Source: Malikia spinosa (GTDB lineage: Bacteria > Pseudomonadota > Gammaproteobacteria > Burkholderiales > Burkholderiaceae_C). Taken from it: 64,000 bases of DNA. How positions within the stretch are numbered: the stretch's first letter is position 1; every line of letters begins with the position of its first letter. The notes under the pieces are model-generated. The model saw only the letters and a list, made by a program, of their open reading frames with translations. It did not search any database and was not told the DNA's origin. Made by a program: the position numbers and the translations under genes. The stretch lies in contig NZ_PVLR01000030.1 of NCBI RefSeq assembly GCF_002980625.1, positions 1 through 64,000 on the forward strand, in the 5' to 3' direction. Below, piece after piece: positions 1 to 10,744 of the stretch.

Positions 1-168
<168 letters not shown>

Positions 169-232
169 TTACCTTTGGAGTTGAAAAATACTGGGACCTG
201 GCCGCAGCGGGCGACCGGGCCGGAGGGCAGGG

Positions 233-1093
233 TCAGAACTCGCCGAAGCGGTTTTCCAGGAAGCCGTGGCGCTTGGTCACGCGGTCGAGCTCGACCAGGG
301 TTTCCAGCAGCGCCCGCATATGCTTGAGCGGTACCGCGTTGGGGCCGTCGCTCATGGCCTGGCGCGGATTCGGGTGGGTTTCCATGAACAGGCCGGCCAC
401 GCCGACGGCCACTGCCGCGCGCGACAGCACCGGCACCATCTCGCGCATGCCGCCGCTGCTCGTGCCCTGGCCGCCCGGCAGCTGCACGCTGTGGGTGGCG
501 TCATAGACGACCGGTGCGCCGGTCTCGCGCATGATCGCCAGGCTGCGCATGTCGGACACCAGATTGTTGTAGCCGAAGCTCGCACCGCGCTCGCAGGCCA
601 TGAAGTTGTCTTCCGGCAGGCCCGCGTCGCGCGCGGCGGCACGCGCCTTGTCGATCACGTTCTTCATGTCGTGCGGCGCGAGGAACTGGCCCTTCTTGAT
701 GTTGACCGGCTTGCCCGACTGCGCCACGGCGCGGATGAAGTCGGTCTGGCGGCACAGGAAGGCGGGGGTCTGCAGCACGTCGACCACCCTGGCTACGGCC
801 GCGATATCGGCTTCGGTGTGGACATCGGTCAGCACCGGCACGCCCAGCTCGCGCCGGACCTTGGCCAGGATCTCGAGGCCCTTGTCCATGCCAGGGCCGC
901 GGAAGGTGCTGCCGCTGGAGCGGTTGGCCTTGTCGTAGCTGCTCTTGAAGATGAAGGGGATGCCGAGCTCGGCGGTGATCGCCTTGAGCTCGCCGGCCAC
1001 GTCCATCTGGAGCTGCTCGGACTCGATCACGCAGGGGCCCGCGATCAGGAAAAAGGGCTGGTCCAGCCCGACATCGAAGCCGCAGAGTTTCAT
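233..1093 (-). CDS. kdsA: 3-deoxy-8-phosphooctulonate synthase (KDO-8-P synthase)
   Basis: The protein has 286 aa, the normal KdsA length. It starts [20 protein letters not shown] and carries the DAHP/KDO-8-P synthase motifs [40 protein letters not shown] and [11 protein letters not shown]. It condenses phosphoenolpyruvate, supplied by the neighbouring enolase, with arabinose-5-phosphate in the cytoplasm, the first committed step of the KDO needed for lipopolysaccharide. The ATG lies 2 bp after the pyrG stop and has an AAAGG ribosome site inside the end of pyrG, so the two are translationally close. The 67-bp gap to eno shows no terminator. Confidence 0.96.
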   Translation of the reverse strand: MKLCGFDVGLDQPFFLIAGPCVIESEQLQMDVAGELKAITAELGIPFIFKSSYDKANRSSGSTFRGPGMDKGLEILAKVRRELGVPVLTDVHTEADIAAVARVVDVLQTPAFLCRQTDFIRAVAQSGKPVNIKKGQFLAPHDMKNVIDKARAAARDAGLPEDNFMACERGASFGYNNLVSDMRSLAIMRETGAPVVYDATHSVQLPGGQGTSSGGMREMVPVLSRAAVAVGVAGLFMETHPNPRQAMSDGPNAVPLKHMRALLETLVELDRVTKRHGFLENRFGEF

Positions 1094-1095
1094 GC

Positions 1096-4083
<2,988 letters not shown>

Positions 4084-4096
4084 AGCCGCCAAGTCG

Positions 4097-5212
4097 TCAA
4101 TCTTGCCCCTGGCCTGCCGGCGTGCGCGGCGCCAGCTGCCACCAGGGCAGTTCGCGCCGCAGCGACAGCACCTGGCCGCTGGCTTGCGGCGCATAGCCCG
4201 GCAGCTGCGCGATCCGGCTTTGCCAGGCCGGTTGCGCCAGCAGCTCGCGCAGCCGTCGCAGCTCGGGCTGCTCGAGCGCGCTCTTCAGGCAGGCCAGGTA
4301 GTAGCGCTCGCTGGCCAGCGGCACGAAATCCAGCCCCTGCGCGCGCGCTGCCGCTTCGGTGCCCAGGCCGCAGTCGGCGCTGCCCGAGGCCACGGCCTGT
4401 GCCACCGCCGCATGCGAAGGCTCGCAGCGCAGATAGCCCTGGATCTGGCCGGGCTCGAGTCCGGCTTGCTGCAGCAGCTCGTCGAGCAGGACCCGGGTCC
4501 CTGAGCCCAGCGCCCGGTTGACGAAGCGGGCCTTCCAGCGCGCGACCCGCGCCAGGCTGTCGAGCCGCAGCGGATTGCCGCGCGCGACCATCAGGCCCTG
4601 CTGGCGGCGGGCAAAGCCGATCAGCTTGTGCAGCCCCGGCTGCAGCAGCGGCTGGTAGGTCCGGGCCGTCACGCTAGCGCCGTCCGCGCCCTCGCGCACA
4701 TGAAAGCCGGCCAGCACGCAGTCGCCCGCGTTCAGGGCCCGGATCGCCTCGACGCTACCGCTGAAGCGGATGTCCAGGTGCAGCGCGGCCTGGCTGGCCG
4801 CATGGTCCTGCAGCAGCGGCAGCGCGTCGTCATGGCTGGCATGCAGCATCAGCACCAGCGCCTGCGGGTCGAAGGCCAGTGCCAGCGTACGCTCGAGTTC
4901 GGCGCGCAGCGCCTCGATCTGCGGCCCGAGCCGGGCCTGGGCCAGCCTTTCGCTCCAGAGCAGCCGGTCGGCAAACGGGGTCAGCCTGGCTGCCTGGCCG
5001 CGCTCCCAGAAGATCAGGTCCTGCTCCAGGGTCTGCTCCCAGTCCTTCAGCTGGCCCCAGACATGGCGGTAGGACAGGCCGAGCTGACGCGCCGCACCCG
5101 AGATCGAGCCGCTGTCGCGCACGGCCAGCAGCAGCTCGAACAGCGGGTTGCGGATCAGGGCGGCCGGCTCGCGCTCGCTGCAGAGCCGGTAGCTGAGTTC
5201 TATCTTGCGCAT
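4097..5212 (-). CDS. ModE-like transcriptional regulator with periplasmic-binding-protein-like sensor domain
   Basis: The protein has 371 aa. Residues about 20-80 look like a ModE/LysR winged helix-turn-helix (LLAVRDSGSISGAARQLGLS, then YRHVWGQLKDWE and RLTPFADRLLW). The remainder, from about residue 115, resembles the substrate-binding-protein-like domain (PBP_like) found with some molybdate or tungstate regulators: GAGDCVLAGFHV-type and NRALGSGTRVLLDELL segments. It is divergent from the tungstate transporter tupBCA, so it probably senses an oxyanion or molybdopterin-related ligand and controls that operon. Palindromes in the shared intergenic region are candidate operators. The ligand is not shown by the sequence. 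Confidence 0.8.
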   Translation of the reverse strand: MRKIELSYRLCSEREPAALIRNPLFELLLAVRDSGSISGAARQLGLSYRHVWGQLKDWEQTLEQDLIFWERGQAARLTPFADRLLWSERLAQARLGPQIEALRAELERTLALAFDPQALVLMLHASHDDALPLLQDHAASQAALHLDIRFSGSVEAIRALNAGDCVLAGFHVREGADGASVTARTYQPLLQPGLHKLIGFARRQQGLMVARGNPLRLDSLARVARWKARFVNRALGSGTRVLLDELLQQAGLEPGQIQGYLRCEPSHAAVAQAVASGSADCGLGTEAAARAQGLDFVPLASERYYLACLKSALEQPELRRLRELLAQPAWQSRIAQLPGYAPQASGQVLSLRRELPWWQLAPRTPAGQGQD

Positions 5213-5327
5213 GTCGCGACAGTGTGCCCGATCCAGGGCCGGCAGCCTGCCTCCTTATGCATGGAGCTGCATAACTTGGACCCGTTGGCGCTTGCCGGGT
5301 GATGGCCAGGCTAGGATGAGTCGCGAC
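5213..5327. promoter_or_regulatory. Divergent control region of the ModE-like regulator and tupBCA, with operator-like palindromes
   Basis: The region between the regulator start and tupB holds three symmetric elements. An inverted repeat TTATGCA-N6-TGCATAA lies at 5255-5274. The self-complementary octamer GTCGCGAC occurs twice, at 5213-5220 (extended as TGTCGCGACA) and at 5320-5327. A TAGGAT -10-like hexamer at 5313-5318 would put the tupB transcript start near the second octamer. The tupB ribosome site CAGGAG follows. The spacing suggests autoregulation and control of transport by one dimeric factor, but which element is bound is inference. Confidence 0.5.
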
Positions 5328-5346
5328 ACCATAAAACAGGAGATCC

Positions 5347-6093
5347 ATGGCCGCCTTCACCGATGCCGCGCTCGGCGCCTTGCAGCTGCTCGTCGAGCGC
5401 GATCCGGCGCTGTGGGCGATTGTCGGCCGCTCGCTGGCGGTCAGCGCCACGGCCTGCGTGCTGGCCTGCGTGCTTGGGCTGGCGCTGGGTGCCTGGCTCG
5501 GGGTGGCGCGCTTTCGCGGCCGCGAGGCGCTGCTGGCCTTGCTCAACACCTGGCTGGCGGTTCCTTCGGTGGTGGTCGGGCTGGTGGTCTATCTGCTGCT
5601 GTCGCGTTCCGGTCCGCTCGGCTTCCTGGGCTGGCTGTTCAGCTTCAAGGCCATGGTGCTGGCGCAGGCCCTGCTGGTGTTGCCGGTGGTCACGGCCCTG
5701 ACGCGCCAGCTGGTCGATGACGCCGAGCGCCGCCATGGCGAGCAGCTCGCTTCGCTCGGTGCCCGGGCCGGCCTGCGCGGCGCCTTGCTGGCCTGGGATG
5801 AGCGCTATGCCTTGCTGACGGTGCTGATCACGGCGTTCTCGCGTGCGATCTCGGAGGTCGGCGCGGTGATGGTGGTCGGCGGCAATATCGAGGGCTTCAC
5901 CCGCGTCATGACCACGGCGATCGCGCTCGAAACCAGCAAGGGCGACCTGCCGCTGGCGCTCGGCCTGGGCTGGGTGCTGCTGGCGGTGGTGCTGCTGCTC
6001 AATGCCGGCATCGCCGGGCTGCGGCGTTGGCGCGATCGTTCCGGCCTGGCGATGGCGGCCTTGCCGGCCAGCGTGCTGCAGGAGGCTTCATGA
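5347..6093 (+). CDS. tupB: Tungstate ABC transporter, permease subunit
   Basis: The 248-aa protein is strongly hydrophobic with about five or six membrane segments (for example around residues 30-52, 60-85, 98-115 and 205-225). It has the inner-membrane ABC permease EAA-type loop in SLGARAGLRGALLAW and the TupB-like segment ISEVGAVMVVGGNIEGFTRV. It forms the membrane channel for tungstate imported by TupA and energised by TupC. The ATG has a good AGGAG site. Its stop overlaps the tupC start (ATGA), so B and C are translationally coupled. Here the operon order is B-C-A; I infer tungstate rather than molybdate from TupA. Confidence 0.9.
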   Translation: MAAFTDAALGALQLLVERDPALWAIVGRSLAVSATACVLACVLGLALGAWLGVARFRGREALLALLNTWLAVPSVVVGLVVYLLLSRSGPLGFLGWLFSFKAMVLAQALLVLPVVTALTRQLVDDAERRHGEQLASLGARAGLRGALLAWDERYALLTVLITAFSRAISEVGAVMVVGGNIEGFTRVMTTAIALETSKGDLPLALGLGWVLLAVVLLLNAGIAGLRRWRDRSGLAMAALPASVLQEAS

Positions 6094-6812
6094 ACGCGGT
6101 CCCGCTGTTGCAGCTGCGCGGCCTGTCGCTGCGCCTGGGTCCGGTCTGGGCGCTGCGCGACCTCAACCTGCGCCTGGAGGCGGGCGAGCGCCTGGCCCTG
6201 GTCGGCGCCAACGGCAGCGGCAAGACCAGCTTGCTGCGCGTGCTGAACGGCCTGCGTCCACCCAGCGCCGGCAGCCTGAGCTGGCGCCAGCCGCTGCGCC
6301 AGGCGATGCTGTTCCAGCGCCCGCATCTGCTGCGCTGCTCGGTCCGGCACAACGTGGCGCTGGGCCTGTGGCTGGCCGGCCAGTCCTGGCGCCAGGCGCG
6401 CAAGCGCGCGCTGCTGGCGCTGGAGCGGGTCGGCCTGGCCGAGCTGGCCGACCGGCGCGCCTCGGCGCTGTCGGGCGGCCAGCAGCAGCGCGTCGCGCTG
6501 GCGCGCGCCTGGGCGCTGGAGCCGCAGCTGCTGCTGCTCGACGAGCCCACCGCCAGCCTGGACCCGCATGCCAAGCGCGAGGTCGAGGCCTTGCTGGGCC
6601 AGATCAGCCGCGACGCCACCCAGCCCGAGCCCATGACGCTGGTGTTTGCCAGCCACAACCTGGGCCAGGTCAAGCGCCTGGCCAGCCGAGTCATTTACCT
6701 GGAGGGCGGTCGCATCCTGGCCGATCTGCCCGTCAACGATTTTTTCAACGATGCGCTGCTGGCGGGCAATTACCCCGAGGCGCAGGCTTTTGTCCGAGGA
6801 GAAGTGGCATGA
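6090..6812 (+). CDS. tupC: Tungstate ABC transporter, ATP-binding subunit
   Basis: The 240-aa protein carries all ABC ATPase motifs: Walker A GANGSGKTS (about 39-47), signature LSGGQQQR (about 127-134), Walker B LLLLDEPTASLD (about 147-158) and an H-loop His in FASHN. It powers import through TupB. The ATG overlaps the tupB stop, and the end of the gene overlaps the tupA start by 4 bp, so the three genes form one unit. An in-frame extension upstream of 6090 is rejected because it lies inside tupB. Confidence 0.92.
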   Translation: MNAVPLLQLRGLSLRLGPVWALRDLNLRLEAGERLALVGANGSGKTSLLRVLNGLRPPSAGSLSWRQPLRQAMLFQRPHLLRCSVRHNVALGLWLAGQSWRQARKRALLALERVGLAELADRRASALSGGQQQRVALARAWALEPQLLLLDEPTASLDPHAKREVEALLGQISRDATQPEPMTLVFASHNLGQVKRLASRVIYLEGGRILADLPVNDFFNDALLAGNYPEAQAFVRGEVA

Positions 6813-7660
6813 AGTGGTCCGGAACTGTCCTGTTTTCTACCCGTCGCGGCTGGGGTGTCAGCGCCGCTGCACTCCTGCTGGGCGCCCTGGGCTGGGTGGC
6901 ACCGATGGCTCCAGTAGCCGCGCAGTCGCCGTCGATTGTCGTGGCCTCCACCACCTCGACCGAGCAGTCGGGCCTGTTCGGCCATATCCTGCCCGAGTTC
7001 ACCCAGGCCAGCGGCATCGCGGTCAAGGTGGTGGCGCTGGGCACCGGCCAGGCGATCGACATGGCGCGCCGTGGCGACGCCGATGTGCTGTTCGTGCATG
7101 ACAAGGCGGCCGAGGAGAAGTTCGTCGCCGACGGCTTCGCGCCGCGCCGCTTTGATGTCATGTACAACGATTTCGTGCTGGTCGGCCCGAAGGCCGATCC
7201 GGCCCAGCTGCGCGGCAAGGACATCGTGGCGGCGCTCAGGAAGGTGGCCGCTACCCAGGCACCATTCGTCTCGCGCGGCGACAAGAGCGGCACCCATGCG
7301 GCCGAGCTGCGTTTCTGGCAGCAGGCCGGGGCCGACAAGGGATCGGGCTACAAGGAATGCGGCTGCGGCATGGGCCCGGCGCTCAACATGGCGGCCGCCA
7401 CCGGCAGCTATCTGCTGGCCGACCGCGGTACCTGGCTCAGCTTCAAGAACAAGGCCGACCTGGCGGTGCTGGTCGAGGGCGACCCTCGCCTGTTCAACCC
7501 GTACGGCGTGATGCTGGTCAGCGCGGCCAAGCACCCGCATGTGAAATCGGCCGAGGGCCAGAAGTTCGTCGACTGGGTGCTGTCGCCGGCCGGCCAGGCG
7601 TCGATTGCCAGCTACAAGATCAACGGCGAGCAGCTGTTCTTCCCGAACGCCGTCCGTTGA
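6809..7660 (+). CDS. tupA: Tungstate-binding periplasmic protein
   Basis: The 283-aa protein has a basic start and a long hydrophobic signal segment, with probable cleavage after the VAA near residue 38. The mature part begins with the tungstate-binding STTSTEQSG motif (about 47-55), equivalent to the TTTS signature that distinguishes TupA from molybdate ModA. Further family segments are FVSRGDKSGTH and GMGPALNMA. It delivers tungstate to TupBC. Odd: the second anion-site loop reads KECGCGMG, placing two cysteines (C184, C186) where family members often have T and Q. Whether they bind metal or form a disulfide is unknown. Confidence 0.9.
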   Translation: MKWSGTVLFSTRRGWGVSAAALLLGALGWVAPMAPVAAQSPSIVVASTTSTEQSGLFGHILPEFTQASGIAVKVVALGTGQAIDMARRGDADVLFVHDKAAEEKFVADGFAPRRFDVMYNDFVLVGPKADPAQLRGKDIVAALRKVAATQAPFVSRGDKSGTHAAELRFWQQAGADKGSGYKECGCGMGPALNMAAATGSYLLADRGTWLSFKNKADLAVLVEGDPRLFNPYGVMLVSAAKHPHVKSAEGQKFVDWVLSPAGQASIASYKINGEQLFFPNAVR

Positions 7661-7667
7661 GCGCCCG

Positions 7668-7687
7668 GCCCGCCAGCGACGGCGGGC
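7668..7687. terminator. Stem-loop between convergent tupA and rdgC
   Basis: A 7-bp GC stem (GCCCGCC/GGCGGGC) with a 6-nt loop lies between the two converging genes. There is no T-run on either side, so it may only pause or stabilise transcripts; a bidirectional terminator role is inferred from position. Confidence 0.4.
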
Positions 7688-7699
7688 TCGGTGCCAGGA

Positions 7700-8599
7700 T
7701 CAGGCCAGCTCGCCGCCGAGCGCCGTCGTCAGGTCAGTGATCAGCGCGGCGAGTTCGCCGGTGGCGATCGCGACATCGCTGTCGAAGCCGCCGTTGTCCT
7801 CGGCGCCGGCCTGCTCCTCGAACACGCCGTCGAGGAAGGCGACCTTCTTGAGCTGGGTGCCCTCGGTCAGCACGAAGCTGACGCGGCCTTCCCAGTCGAG
7901 CGCGAGCTGGGTCGGCAGCTTGCCCTGCGCGATATGGCGCTTCATCTCCTCGTCGTCGAGCGGATGGCGGGTGAACTTGACGACCGAGTTCATCTCGTCG
8001 CCGCTCTTGAGCTCGACCTCGCGCCCGGGCGCGAAATGCGCCGGCCACTCGTCGGCGTTGCCGGTCAGCCATTGCGTCATCGCGGCCTGCGGCGAGACCT
8101 GGGTGTTGAGCAGCGACACCTGCAGTCCGGCCAGGCATTCGACCAGCGCGCTGACCAGGGTATCGGCCTTGCCCGTGCTGGCGCAGTCCAGCACCAGCCG
8201 GCCCTGCTCCAGGTCGAGCCAGACCAGGATGCTTGCGGTGCGCGCAAAGGCCATCGGCAGCAGCTCCTGCACGATCTCGTCGCGCAGCTCGCGGCTTTCC
8301 TTGCGGCCCGGCTTGCGGCCTTCCTTTTCCTCGATCTGGGCGCAGCGCTCCTCGAGTCGGCGCTTGACGACCGAGCCCGGCACGGCCTTGCTTTCGTGCA
8401 TGAAGCGCAGGATGCGCTGGCCGGCGACCAGTTCGACCAGCGCGCCATGGGCCTGGCCGCGCGGCGGGGCCCAGCCGTAGGACTCGGGCTGCGTGGCGCC
8501 ACAGGGCTGGAACGGCATCTTGGCCAGCGCGGCCTCCATGGCTTCGACTTCCATCGCCCAACCCGGGGCGATGCGGTAGACCATCACGTTCTTGAACAA
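7700..8599 (-). CDS. rdgC: Recombination-associated protein RdgC
   Basis: The protein has 299 aa. The N-terminus FKNVMVYRIAPGW matches the RdgC start (FKNLMVYRL in E. coli). RdgC is a ring-forming DNA-binding protein that limits RecA access to duplex DNA. I chose a TTG start at 8599 because it lies just before FKN, has a well-placed AGAGGA ribosome site about 7 nt upstream and gives the usual family length; an ATG at 8626 would add nine residues that include the ribosome site. It converges on tupA and is monocistronic in appearance. Confidence 0.93.
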   Translation of the reverse strand: MFKNVMVYRIAPGWAMEVEAMEAALAKMPFQPCGATQPESYGWAPPRGQAHGALVELVAGQRILRFMHESKAVPGSVVKRRLEERCAQIEEKEGRKPGRKESRELRDEIVQELLPMAFARTASILVWLDLEQGRLVLDCASTGKADTLVSALVECLAGLQVSLLNTQVSPQAAMTQWLTGNADEWPAHFAPGREVELKSGDEMNSVVKFTRHPLDDEEMKRHIAQGKLPTQLALDWEGRVSFVLTEGTQLKKVAFLDGVFEEQAGAEDNGGFDSDVAIATGELAALITDLTTALGGELA

Positions 8600-8681
8600 A
8601 TTCTTTCCTCTTTGGCTGTCCGGCATCAGGCCGGGGACTCGATTATGCGGGCCGGCGAGCGGCCGGGGCGGCTGGCCGACG

Positions 8682-10202
8682 TCAGAGCTGGCGGCTGCGC
8701 GCCAGCGGCGGATTGGCCGCGAAGTAGCGCGTGATGCCGCGCTGCAGCGCCTGGGCCAGCCGGTCCTGGAAGCCCGAGTCGAGCAGACGGGCTTCCTCTT
8801 GCGGGTTGCTGATGAAGGCGGTCTCGACCAGGATGCTCGGGATGTCGGGCGCCTTCAGCACTGCGAACGAGGCCTGCTCGACCCGGGGCTTGTGCAGCCG
8901 GCCGACGCGGCCGATCTCGCCCAGCAGCGCGCCGCCGAGCTTGAGGCTGTCGTTGATCTGGGCCGTGGTGCTCATGTCGAACAGCGCGCGCTGCACATGC
9001 ACATCCTGCACCTTGACATTGATGCCGCCGACCCGGTCGGACTTGTTTTCCTGGTTCGCCATCCAGCGCGCGGCGGCACTCGAGGCGCCGCGGTCGCTCA
9101 GCGCGTAGACGCTCGCGCCCTGCGGGTCGGGGGTGTAGAAGGCATCGGCATGCAGGCTCACGAACAGGTCGGCCTGCACGCGGCGTGCCTTCTCGACCCG
9201 GACCTGCAGCGGCACGAAGAAGTCCGCATCGCGGGTCAGGAACACGCGCACCGGGTTGCCCTTGATCTCGAGGCCCTGCAGCCGGTCGCGCAGCTTGAGC
9301 GCGATCTGCAGCACCACATCCTTTTCCTGCGTGCCGGCCGGTCCGATCGCGCCCGGGTCCTCGCCACCATGGCCCGGGTCGAGCGCGATCACGATCAGGC
9401 GGTCGGTCTTGTCGCTGCGTGGCTCGGGCTCGGCGCGCGCCGGCGCGGCGGCCGTCTTGCGCGGCTCGCTGGCGACCGAGGGCGCAGTGACCTTGCCGTC
9501 AGCACGGATGTCGGTTCTGGGCTCGGCCCTGGCCTCGATTCTGCTGTCGGTTTTCTGGCCGCCAGCCTTGCCGCTGCCGGCCTGTTGCTGTATCAGTTCG
9601 CCCAGCAGATCCGGCTTGGCGGCGCCAGAGGGCGGGGAAGCCAAGGAGGCGGAGGAAGGTGAGGAGGAGGCCGAGGCAGCCGAAGCGCCAGCAGGGGCCG
9701 ATGTGACGGCCTTGGCGCCCGGGCCGGCGGCGATCGTGGCTTCCAGGCCCTGCAGCCGCTGCTGGATCAGTTCTTCCAGCGGATCGACCGCGCGTGTCGG
9801 ATAGAGGTCGAGCACCAGCCGGTGCTGGTAGGGCTCGACCGGCTTGAGGCTGAAGACCTGGGGCGCGACCGGTTGCTTGAGGTCGACCACCAGCCGCACC
9901 ACATTGGGCGCGTTCTGTCCGACGCGCACGCCCGAAATATTGGGGTCATGCGGCTGGACCTTGCTGACCAGCTCACGCAAGCCGGGCAGCAGATCGAGCC
10001 CCTCGATGTCGACCGCCAGCCGGGGCGGGTCGGGCAGGACCAGCTGGCGTGCCACCAGCGGGCGGTCCGATTCGATCGTCAGTCGGGTGTAGTCGCGCGC
10101 CGGCCAGACCCGCACTGCCAGCAGGCTGGCGCCGCGCGCGAGTTGCGCCGGCCCGAGCCAGAGTGCGAGCAGGCCGCCGCCGAGCAGATGACGTCGTTTC
10201 AT
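8682..10202 (-). CDS. amiC: N-acetylmuramoyl-L-alanine amidase (AmiC type)
   Basis: The 506-aa protein starts MKRRHLLGGG with a hydrophobic stretch to about residue 24, a likely twin-arginine (Tat) signal as in E. coli AmiC. An AMIN domain (about 27-140) targets it to septal peptidoglycan. A long low-complexity linker rich in Ala, Ser and charged residues (about 165-270) precedes the Amidase_3 catalytic domain, which has zinc and catalytic residues in DPGHGGEDPGA, EKDVVL, SLHADAF and ILVETAFISN. It cleaves peptide side chains from murein during daughter cell separation. Its ATG overlaps the tsaE stop. Confidence 0.94.
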   Translation of the reverse strand: MKRRHLLGGGLLALWLGPAQLARGASLLAVRVWPARDYTRLTIESDRPLVARQLVLPDPPRLAVDIEGLDLLPGLRELVSKVQPHDPNISGVRVGQNAPNVVRLVVDLKQPVAPQVFSLKPVEPYQHRLVLDLYPTRAVDPLEELIQQRLQGLEATIAAGPGAKAVTSAPAGASAASASSSPSSASLASPPSGAAKPDLLGELIQQQAGSGKAGGQKTDSRIEARAEPRTDIRADGKVTAPSVASEPRKTAAAPARAEPEPRSDKTDRLIVIALDPGHGGEDPGAIGPAGTQEKDVVLQIALKLRDRLQGLEIKGNPVRVFLTRDADFFVPLQVRVEKARRVQADLFVSLHADAFYTPDPQGASVYALSDRGASSAAARWMANQENKSDRVGGINVKVQDVHVQRALFDMSTTAQINDSLKLGGALLGEIGRVGRLHKPRVEQASFAVLKAPDIPSILVETAFISNPQEEARLLDSGFQDRLAQALQRGITRYFAANPPLARSRQL

Positions 10203-10720
10203 GGGGCAATGTCCTCCAGCAGCTTGAGGCCAGTCGCGCTGTGCGCCTTGAGCGTGACGATCCGGCTCTCGTCTTCCTGCGTGGCCAGTTCGAGGCTGAG
10301 GTCGGGCGCCGGCATCAGGCCCTGCGCCTTTTCGGGCCATTCGACCAGCTTCAGGCCTGGGTCGGCAAACACTTCGCGAAAGCCGGCATCTTCCCACTCG
10401 CGCGGGTCGCCGAAGCGGTAGAAGTCGAAATGCGACACGCTGAGTCCGGCGGGCCAGGCCGGTGCGGGCGGCGCCTGGTGCGGCTCGACCACGGCATAGG
10501 TCGGGCTCTTGATGCGTCCGGCCACGCCGAGCGCGCGCAGCAGATGGCGCACGAAGGTGGTCTTGCCGGCGCCGAGGTCACCGTGCAGCGTCAGCGTCGC
10601 ATGGGCCAGTGCGGGGCTCAGCGCGAGCGCGCATGCCAGCGCCTGCGTGTCGTCCTCGCCGGCACACAGGACCGTGCGCTGCGCCAGACTGGCCGCCCGG
10701 GCCGGCTGCGCGCTTTCCAC
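10199..10720 (-). CDS. tsaE: tRNA threonylcarbamoyladenosine biosynthesis ATPase TsaE
   Basis: The reading frame contains the TsaE P-loop GDLGAGKTTFVRHLL, the switch segment IKSPTYAVVE and the HFDFYRFGDPREWEDAGF motif. TsaE drives the TsaBDE complex that makes t6A37 in ANN-decoding tRNAs. The start is uncertain: I use GTG 10720, giving 173 aa and no overlap with divergent queG; TTG 10762 is possible but would overlap queG by 18 bp. The gene lies in the common amiC-tsaE-queG arrangement, with its stop overlapping the amiC start (ATGA), indicating coupling. Confidence 0.9.
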   Translation of the reverse strand: MESAQPARAASLAQRTVLCAGEDDTQALACALALSPALAHATLTLHGDLGAGKTTFVRHLLRALGVAGRIKSPTYAVVEPHQAPPAPAWPAGLSVSHFDFYRFGDPREWEDAGFREVFADPGLKLVEWPEKAQGLMPAPDLSLELATQEDESRIVTLKAHSATGLKLLEDIAP

Positions 10721-10729
10721 CGCGCTTTC

Positions 10730-10735
10730 TACAAT
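10730..10735 (+). promoter_or_regulatory. Putative -10 box of queG
   Basis: TACAAT, 5 of 6 matches to the sigma-70 -10 hexamer, ends 9 bp before the queG ATG. Use of this box would start the transcript only about 3 nt before the ATG, removing the AGGGG sequence that might otherwise serve as ribosome site. No clear -35 is seen. Confidence 0.35.
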
Positions 10736-10744
10736 AGGGGTCTG

